From the NCBI GenBank assembly GCA_022565335.1, contig JAIUMY010000012.1, positions 1 to 49,145 of the forward strand: a stretch of 49,145 nucleotides of DNA, given 5' to 3'. This document shows positions 44,115 through 49,145 of this stretch, in pieces. How positions within the stretch are numbered: position 1 is the first letter of the stretch; every line of letters starts with the position of its first letter. This DNA is from Opitutales bacterium. Lineage in GTDB: Bacteria > Verrucomicrobiota > Verrucomicrobiia > Opitutales > T3Sed10-336. Position numbers and translations under genes: made by a program. The notes beneath the pieces were generated by a model that was not told the origin of the DNA, did no database searches, and saw only the letters and a program-made list of their open reading frames with translations.

Positions 44115-44143
44115 ATTACAGATCCAGTAAGAACAAGTGACGA
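44115..44143 (-). promoter_or_regulatory. Possible promoter of the Na/Pi operon
   Basis: On the minus strand TCGTCA (44143-44138) and TGTAAT (44120-44115) are 17 bases apart, about 48 bases before the transporter start. The -10 box matches five of six consensus bases. No convincing Pho box was recognised. Confidence 0.35.
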
Positions 44144-44245
44144 AATTGTGGCAAGGATGTAACGCATGCGTAAATGCGTAAAATATTGCAATGCGTGGCC
44201 CTTTATTGTTCGCAAAAAAATAAAAAATAAGGGATACTTTTGGAT

Positions 44246-44267
44246 TTCTGTGGGTCATACCACAGAA
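44246..44267. promoter_or_regulatory. Perfect palindrome upstream of the exporter operon, possible operator
   Basis: TTCTGTGG and CCACAGAA form an exact 8-base inverted repeat around a six-base spacer, 75 bases before the membrane-fusion gene and in its likely 5' region. It has no T run after it, so it is more like a repressor site than a terminator. Just to its left lie an A-rich stretch and three ATGCGT units (44163-44197). Confidence 0.4.
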
Positions 44268-44341
44268 CACATACTTCTTTTTTGTTTTTCTTTTCCCCCT
44301 GGGCTTTCCGCGAATTGGATGTTTCAGGGGGTTTTTCGGTA

Positions 44342-45469
44342 ATGAATGATTTGACTAATGCAGAGAGCGTCATCGCCCTTACGGGCGGCAAAAAATTCCA
44401 CTGGGGACGGTGGCTTTTTGCGTTTTTGGGTCTGGTTGTTTTCCTCTTGGGGATTTTTTTCCTTCGCTCGGAGTTTTCGGTTCCGGGGGATGGAGTCGTG
44501 ATGGCGGAAGAGGAATGGGAAATCCAATCGCCCCTCGATGCCTGGGTGACCAGTGTTCAGGTGACGGAAGGCGGGAAGGTTTTTCAAGGGCAGCTTTTAT
44601 GGCAAATGCGCGATGACGACCTACAGGAGGAGCGACTGCGGCTTGAGGAACAGAAGGAGCAATTGAAGGCGGAGAAAATGGCCGCGCAATTGGCCCTCCG
44701 ACAAGTCGGCCAAACGCCCGATTTTCTTGATTTGCAAACCTCGTCGGAGAAGTTGGCGGTTCTTGAGGAGATCATTGCCAAGCGGGAGAATCTCTTGGTG
44801 CGGTACTCGGAACTGGAGGCTCGGCAGGCGATTTCCGCTTTGCAAGTCCGGCAGGAGGAACTGGCTCTGCTGCGCGATCAAATGGAGCAAATGGACTGGA
44901 CCTACCTAAGTGAGTTACTTGAAGAGGGCTTCCTTTCCCTGGCGAGGGAAAATTACCAACACCGAATTGTCGGGATCACCCAGCAATTGGCGCTCCTGGA
45001 AAAGAGAAAAGAACTTCTGCAAAGGCAGATCGAAGAGCGTAAAATTCGTAGTCCGGCGGATGGTTTTATCAGCAATGTACAGGTTCGCCACCCTTATCAG
45101 GCGGTGTCCCGTGGACAAACCCTGGGCCACGTCATCAATCCTGACCGTCCGAAACTGGTCCGTGCCTATTTGGGGCAGAGGAATATCGACCTCATAACGC
45201 CGGGCACCCCGGTGCGGATGAATTCCGCGGTCTTTGATTCCCCCTTGGAGGGCTATGTGTATGGGACTGTACAACGGGTAGGCCGGGAAGCCCATCGCGA
45301 GGAAACGGCGGCCCGGGGCGAGCGGGTCTTTGAAATCGATATTGAGGTGGGAAAGAGCCCGTACCCGCTGGTGTATGGATCGGGTCTGGAGGTCGAGGTA
45401 ATTCTCGGCAGCCGTAACCTCTGGCAGGTCATGACTGGTCACCGTACCGAAATCCGCGGCCTCGAATAA
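44342..45469 (+). CDS. HlyD-type membrane-fusion protein
   Basis: The 375 residues form a periplasmic adaptor. There is one N-terminal membrane helix (about 22-42), then a half-lipoyl/barrel strand region (DGVVMAEEEWEIQSPLDAWV), a long coiled-coil hairpin (about 95-240), the returning lipoyl half (KIRSPADGFISNVQV near 240) and a beta barrel. I chose ATG 44342 (MNDLTNAES). The open frame continues 34 residues upstream into a promoter-like region. It is followed by an ABC exporter half-transporter after 49 bases, so the two form an inner-membrane/periplasm pump. No outer-membrane TolC-like gene and no cargo gene are near. Confidence 0.88.
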   Translation: MNDLTNAESVIALTGGKKFHWGRWLFAFLGLVVFLLGIFFLRSEFSVPGDGVVMAEEEWEIQSPLDAWVTSVQVTEGGKVFQGQLLWQMRDDDLQEERLRLEEQKEQLKAEKMAAQLALRQVGQTPDFLDLQTSSEKLAVLEEIIAKRENLLVRYSELEARQAISALQVRQEELALLRDQMEQMDWTYLSELLEEGFLSLARENYQHRIVGITQQLALLEKRKELLQRQIEERKIRSPADGFISNVQVRHPYQAVSRGQTLGHVINPDRPKLVRAYLGQRNIDLITPGTPVRMNSAVFDSPLEGYVYGTVQRVGREAHREETAARGERVFEIDIEVGKSPYPLVYGSGLEVEVILGSRNLWQVMTGHRTEIRGLE

Positions 45470-45518
45470 ACCCTTTTTCTGTTTCCGGGGCGAGGCCTTC
45501 CGGAAACTTCTTTGCGTA

Positions 45519-47267
45519 ATGTGTACATCGAAACAAAACAACCACGAACAATTCACTTCCGACACCCTTTTTCAATTTGTGTGGAGTTATCGCCGCGCCC
45601 TCATGCCGGGACTGTTTTTGGCCTTGGCCCGAACCATCGTGATCGCGCCTTTTCCCTTTTTCTTTCAGGTCATCATCGATGAGCATGTCAAGAGTGCCAA
45701 TGTCGCCGGGATTATCAGCATCAGTTTGATGTTCATCGGGCTTCTTTTTCTGCACTGGGTGTTCACCGTCGAGGGTGCCGGAGCCATCGCCCGGGTGGTG
45801 GCGAGGATGATTCTGGAATTGCGTTCCCGCATTTTCCACAAGCTTCAGTTTCTGCATTTCGGGTATTTGGACAGGCAGAAAGCGGGACGACTGTTGTCCA
45901 AATACGCCTTTGATACCCAGAATGTGGAGCAAGTGATCATGCCCATGCTGAACCAGTTGCTGCCGAACATTCTCTACAGTCTTTCCATTATCATCCTTCT
46001 GACTTTTCTGAACTGGCAACTATCGCTCATTATTTTGGCTATCGTACCTCTTTACTATTTCAGTCGCCGGTTTTTCTTTATGCGTATCCAAGTCAAGAAT
46101 CGGGCCATGAGGGAGGCCCGGGAACGACTGACCGGTACCGCGAGCGAATACATATCCGCTCTTCGCCTGGTGCGGGGGTATGGACAGGAACGCAACGCCA
46201 TCGGCACCATCGAGGAAACCAGCCTGGACTACGCCCGCTCCCGCACCGATCAGATTGCGATCAATAACAGCTTTGGTGCGTTTGCCACCGTGGCAACCCA
46301 GGCGCTCTCCCTCTTGGTGGTGGCTGGTGGAGCCTACATGGTGATTTACGGACACCTGACTCTCGGAACCCTTTTCGCCTTTATGGCGGGACTGCCGATC
46401 ATCCTCATGCCGGTGCAGCTGTTTCTGAATTTCAGTCAGCAATACTTCGTCGGGAAAGAGGCCTTTTATTCCCTGCGCGAACTCTTGACCAGTCAGTATG
46501 TGGAGGATTGGAAAGGGGTCCGCAAACCCAACCCTTTTGAGGGCCGGATCACCTTTGAGAATGTATCCTTTGCTTATGACAAGACCAGCGATCCCGCTAT
46601 CCGTGAAGTAAATCTCGATATCGGCGCGGGCGAGCATGTCGCGTTGGTGGGTCCCTCCGGCTCCGGAAAAAGTACCATCGCCAATTTGGTCCTCGGCCTG
46701 TATGGAGCCAAATCAGGACAGATCCTGATCGATGGTATTCCCCAGCGGGATATCAACATGCGTTGGCTCCGCCGTCATTGCGCCATCGTCATGCAGGAAA
46801 GCCTCATGCTGTCGGGCTCTATTTTCGACAATATCCGCTTTGCCCGTTTCGGTGCCACGCGGGAGGAAGTCGAAGAGGCGGCTCGTCTCGCCAATGCCGA
46901 TGAATTTATCAAAAAACTGCCCGAACAATATGAGACTGAAGTCGGCGAACGCGGTACCATGCTTTCCGGAGGGCAGCGGCAACGCCTCTCCATTGCCCGG
47001 GCGATTTTGCGGGATCCGCGAATCTTAATTTTGGACGAAGCCACTTCGGCTCTCGACTATGAGAGTGAACGGCTGATTCAGGATGCGCTCGACAATCTTT
47101 CCCGGGGCCGGACGGTTATCACCATTGCCCATCGGCTCAGCACCGTGAAAAAGGCCGACCGCATCATTGTCATGTCCTCCGGCCAAATCCTGGAACAAGG
47201 CAGCTACGATGATCTCTCTCATGCTCAGGGGTATTTCCAGCACCTCCTGCAAAGCCAAGGCAATTGA
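45519..47267 (+). CDS. ABC exporter with fused membrane and ATPase domains
   Basis: A 582-residue half-transporter of the MsbA/LmrA type: six membrane helices (about 25-315), then a nucleotide-binding domain. Walker A is GPSGSGKST at 378-386, the Q-loop is Q426, the signature LSGGQ is at 482-486, Walker B ends at E507 in ILILDEATSALD, and the switch histidine is H538. All catalytic residues are present, so a homodimer would have two active sites. There is no C39 peptidase or CLD domain at the N terminus, so a leader-peptide bacteriocin is not indicated. Its partner is the membrane-fusion protein just upstream. Substrate unknown. Confidence 0.92.
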   Translation: MCTSKQNNHEQFTSDTLFQFVWSYRRALMPGLFLALARTIVIAPFPFFFQVIIDEHVKSANVAGIISISLMFIGLLFLHWVFTVEGAGAIARVVARMILELRSRIFHKLQFLHFGYLDRQKAGRLLSKYAFDTQNVEQVIMPMLNQLLPNILYSLSIIILLTFLNWQLSLIILAIVPLYYFSRRFFFMRIQVKNRAMREARERLTGTASEYISALRLVRGYGQERNAIGTIEETSLDYARSRTDQIAINNSFGAFATVATQALSLLVVAGGAYMVIYGHLTLGTLFAFMAGLPIILMPVQLFLNFSQQYFVGKEAFYSLRELLTSQYVEDWKGVRKPNPFEGRITFENVSFAYDKTSDPAIREVNLDIGAGEHVALVGPSGSGKSTIANLVLGLYGAKSGQILIDGIPQRDINMRWLRRHCAIVMQESLMLSGSIFDNIRFARFGATREEVEEAARLANADEFIKKLPEQYETEVGERGTMLSGGQRQRLSIARAILRDPRILILDEATSALDYESERLIQDALDNLSRGRTVITIAHRLSTVKKADRIIVMSSGQILEQGSYDDLSHAQGYFQHLLQSQGN

Positions 47268-47398
47268 GCCTGTTCCCTTCCTTCCCATGGTGGGGTAACC
47301 ATTCTTGCTCCGCAGAGGAACAAGTTCCACCTGCCCACCGAAAGGACGTCGGGTTTCGCTCCTGCGGGGGGGCTTCCGAGAAAGAGAAAATCTTCTGC

Positions 47399-48730
47399 TC
47401 ACCCGGAACGCCTCCGCTCGCCGGAGTGCTGCAGGTGTTCCTGTTTCCATCCGGCGGCGCTGAGAATCATATCGGCCAGAATATAGCCGGCGGCGGCGGC
47501 AAGAATGCCATTGACCGGCGGCACCCCGGGAGAAAAATAAGCCGCGGCGGCGCCGATCACATAACCCGCCAGGCCGGAAAAATTAAATTTTTTCATCCTA
47601 ACCGAGCTAAGCAGGGGGTATTGCCCTTTGTGCTTATAAAAAAAGTCGGCCATGATCACCCCGCCAATGGGGGGTATAAAGGTGCCCAGAAGCAGGAGCC
47701 ACGGAACCAACCAGTCATAGAAACCAAGAACCGCCAGAACCGTGCCGATCGCCGCACCGATAATGGTCAGGGTCTTTCTCTTCTCGCTGCGAAACAAATT
47801 GCACCCGGCCACCGAGAAATTGTAAACGGTGTTGTCCTGCGTGGTCCAAATATTCAAAAAGAGCATCAGGATTCCGGCAAAAAGCAGCCCCTGCAGAGCC
47901 AGCACCTCTACGATGTCGGCTTGCTGGTAAACCATCGCCCCGAAGGCGCCGGTAAAGATCATGAGCCCATTGCCTACAAAGAAGGCCAACAAACTGGCAA
48001 TGACCGCAATTTTACCACTTTTGGCGAATCGGGTCCAGTTGGTCGCCTGGGTGCCTCCACTAACGAAGGTGCCAAAAACAATCGTTATCGCAGCACCGAG
48101 GGTCAGCGATTCAACCGGTTCCAGCGAAAGCAACCCCGCCAGGCCGCCGGCGTCACGACTGGCGATGGTGAAACTCCAGAAAAGGAGAACCAGCATCAAG
48201 GGAACAGAAACCAGCGATAGCCTCTCCAGTCCCCGGTAACCAACCAAGGCGGTCCAGCAAAAGGCCAGGCCAAAGAAAATCATCAAGGGAATGGTGAGCC
48301 CTTGCGGCCAGGAGAGCAGGCGTACAAAAACCAGCGCAATTGTCGCCGTGCCCCAGGCATACCAACCGACCTGGGTAAACCCTAGAACGAAATCCGGCCA
48401 CCGGCTCCCCGTATCACCAAAGCTGAAACGCGCCAACAAGACCGAGTTGAGGCCGGTCTTGAAGGCAATAAACCCCAGCGCGGCAACATAGGCGCCCAGC
48501 AGAAGATTCCCCAGCGCGATCACCCACATCAACTGACCGAAGGGAAAGGCGACCCCCAGACTGCCCCCGCCCCACATGGTCGCGGTAAAGAAGGTGAACC
48601 CCAGGAGAACCACCGAGGTAGACCAAAGGCTCTTACGATAGTCCATCGGGACCTCCATCAAGGGAAAATCCTGAAGCGCCTCGGCCGAGGTGATGGGGCT
48701 GCGATCGTGTAAAGTCTCCTCGTTACTCAT
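47399..48730 (-). CDS. NCS1-family nucleobase permease (CodB-like)
   Basis: The 443-residue protein has about twelve membrane helices and the layout of the nucleobase:cation symporter-1 family, closest in feel to cytosine permease CodB. Landmarks are the helix-1 stretch TMWGGGSLGVAFPFGQLMW, NRF-like segments around SFGDTGSRWPDFVLGFTQVGWYAWG, and the helix-10 loop FIPPIGGVIMADFFY. The likely substrate is cytosine, a related base, or thiamine precursor (CytX), but the window has no deaminase, thi gene or riboswitch to decide. It is monocistronic and convergent with the ABC exporter. Confidence 0.88.
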   Translation of the reverse strand: MSNEETLHDRSPITSAEALQDFPLMEVPMDYRKSLWSTSVVLLGFTFFTATMWGGGSLGVAFPFGQLMWVIALGNLLLGAYVAALGFIAFKTGLNSVLLARFSFGDTGSRWPDFVLGFTQVGWYAWGTATIALVFVRLLSWPQGLTIPLMIFFGLAFCWTALVGYRGLERLSLVSVPLMLVLLFWSFTIASRDAGGLAGLLSLEPVESLTLGAAITIVFGTFVSGGTQATNWTRFAKSGKIAVIASLLAFFVGNGLMIFTGAFGAMVYQQADIVEVLALQGLLFAGILMLFLNIWTTQDNTVYNFSVAGCNLFRSEKRKTLTIIGAAIGTVLAVLGFYDWLVPWLLLLGTFIPPIGGVIMADFFYKHKGQYPLLSSVRMKKFNFSGLAGYVIGAAAAYFSPGVPPVNGILAAAAGYILADMILSAAGWKQEHLQHSGERRRSG

Positions 48731-48866
48731 AAAGCTTTTAGGTTCAGAATTCCCTGCGCCTTGGCCAGCATTAAATATTCCATGCGGAGGCCGGGTTTCA
48801 CTCCGACAGGCGGTTTCCCTTATAGAAAAATTCTTTCCTCACTTGTCGGGCCACTTGACGAAGCGT

Positions 48867-48984
48867 CGCCCGTGGAGACCTGCGCTCCGGCCAAAGCTTG
48901 GCGCAGGCACCGGAGAGGGCGTTCCCTTCGAAAACCCTTCAGCGTTCCTCGCCGCGACGGCATCGCCCAAGGGCGAGCCCTGCC
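48867..48984 (-). repeat. Intergenic dispersed repeat, copy B
   Basis: Read on the minus strand, this matches copy A at 42043-42163 block by block, with short indels. The similarity continues weakly beyond 48984 (to about 48992, GGTCTTG). The two copies lie about 7 kb apart in opposite orientation, each in a gap next to a minus-strand transporter operon. Confidence 0.75.
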
Positions 48985-49098
48985 GCAAGACCGCCGCTGC
49001 CCCTGGAGGGGCGAGTCTAGCCTCAGAACTCTTGATTCCAGTGAGGTAAAAGTGACACCAATGGAAATTTTTTGGGGTTGAAAGCACACGCATTTGAC

Positions 49099-49145
49099 AA
49101 GTCCCAGAGGGACGGTAAGAGGATAGCCGTGGATGAAAATCCACG
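49099..49145 (+). repeat. REP-like double-hairpin element, cut by the window end
   Basis: AAGTCCCAGAGGGACGG, a short AGGATAGC segment and then CGTGGATGAAAATCCACG. The first hairpin is GTCCC-AGA-GGGAC (49101-49113). The second has a seven-base-pair stem closed by a GAAA tetraloop (49128-49145). The minus-strand copy at 159-208 has the same order of parts. The window ends at the last base of the second stem, and its first ten bases (AATCCACGGA) look like the missing continuation. Confidence 0.65.

Larger units (their letters stand above)
48731..49145. other. Non-coding right end with two repeat families
   Basis: No gene is credible after the permease start. The stretch contains copy B of the intergenic repeat (48867-48984, minus strand) and a REP-like element at 49099-49145 that runs off the end. 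The permease promoter should lie in 48731-48860, but no good box pair was seen. Short frames on both strands here lie over the repeat and lack any protein-like feature. Confidence 0.7.

Noticed and set aside
44342-47267. Bacteriocin or RiPP export cluster
   Set aside because: The ABC protein lacks a C39 peptidase or related N-terminal domain, and no small precursor gene or modifying enzyme is visible within several kilobases.
1-49145. Circular plasmid or phage reading from the eight-base overlap of the two ends
   Set aside because: The overlap lies in a repeated element. The content is chromosomal housekeeping and there is no replication, mobilisation or phage gene.
1-49145. tRNA, rRNA, CRISPR array, insertion sequence
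   Set aside because: Reading both strands I found no cloverleaf-like sequence with a T-loop, no ribosomal RNA segment, no regularly spaced direct repeats and no transposase. A dedicated search could still find a small RNA.

Overview
The window looks like chromosomal DNA of a Verrucomicrobiota bacterium, probably a free-living member of the Opitutae or Puniceicoccales side of the phylum. The evidence is a five-gene block at 17155-24292. It has the order, sizes and topologies of the Amuc_1102-1101-1100-1099-1098 locus described in Akkermansia muciniphila. A very large CotH/lamin-tail surface protein and a secondary-transporter-rich gene set (BCCT, SulP, NCS1, Na/Pi) fit the same picture. I see no rRNA, tRNA, CRISPR array, prophage or transposase gene. 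Housekeeping genes (pheA, scpB, ilvD, pgi, rsmI, pdh, parB, miaB, gmk) run throughout, so this is not a plasmid.

Layout. 1-493 is non-coding and rich in short palindromes. 494-2325 (minus) carries pheA and scpB. 2421-6836 (plus) carries ilvD, pgi, a membrane-anchored coiled-coil protein and a 46-residue lipoprotein, closed by a strong terminator. rsmI starts right after that terminator. 7545-10004 (minus) is a PAS sensor kinase with a stand-alone receiver. Its promoter overlaps that of the divergent pair at 10087-12577, a circularly permuted ATP-grasp enzyme and an alpha-E helical protein. 12906-17017 (minus) holds a NUDIX hydrolase and the E1-alpha, E1-beta and E2 genes of pyruvate dehydrogenase, with no E3. 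17155-24292 (plus) is the secretin/PilM/Amuc_1100-like envelope locus, ended by a perfect terminator. It is followed by an STT3/PglB-like membrane glycosyltransferase with an altered WWDYG motif, a 1340-residue CotH protein and a FEN-type 5' nuclease. 31552-34114 (minus) has a BCCT osmolyte transporter and a small outer-membrane barrel candidate. 34215-42012 (plus) runs LysM protein, parB, SulP transporter, miaB, a six-helix membrane protein, gmk and a GT4 glycosyltransferase. 42217-44067 (minus) is a Na/Pi symporter split from its PhoU partner. 44342-47267 (plus) is a membrane-fusion protein with an ABC exporter, and 47399-48730 (minus) is an NCS1/CodB-type permease.

How the parts fit. The most coherent multi-gene system is the pilus-like locus: a secreted Ig-like protein, a PilM-PilN fusion, two bitopic proteins (the first in the place of Amuc_1100) and a TPR-bearing secretin. 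Together they look like a trans-envelope assembly with the core of a type IV pilus alignment complex but without the motor ATPases and pilins, which must lie elsewhere if they exist. The STT3-like gene behind it suggests, by position only, that surface proteins here could be glycosylated.

Two families of non-coding repeats occur. One is a double-hairpin REP-like element, at 159-208 and at both window ends. The other is an approximately 120-base intergenic element with copies at 42043-42163 and, inverted, at 48867-48984. Because the window begins and ends inside a copy of the first family, it is probably a contig broken at that repeat.
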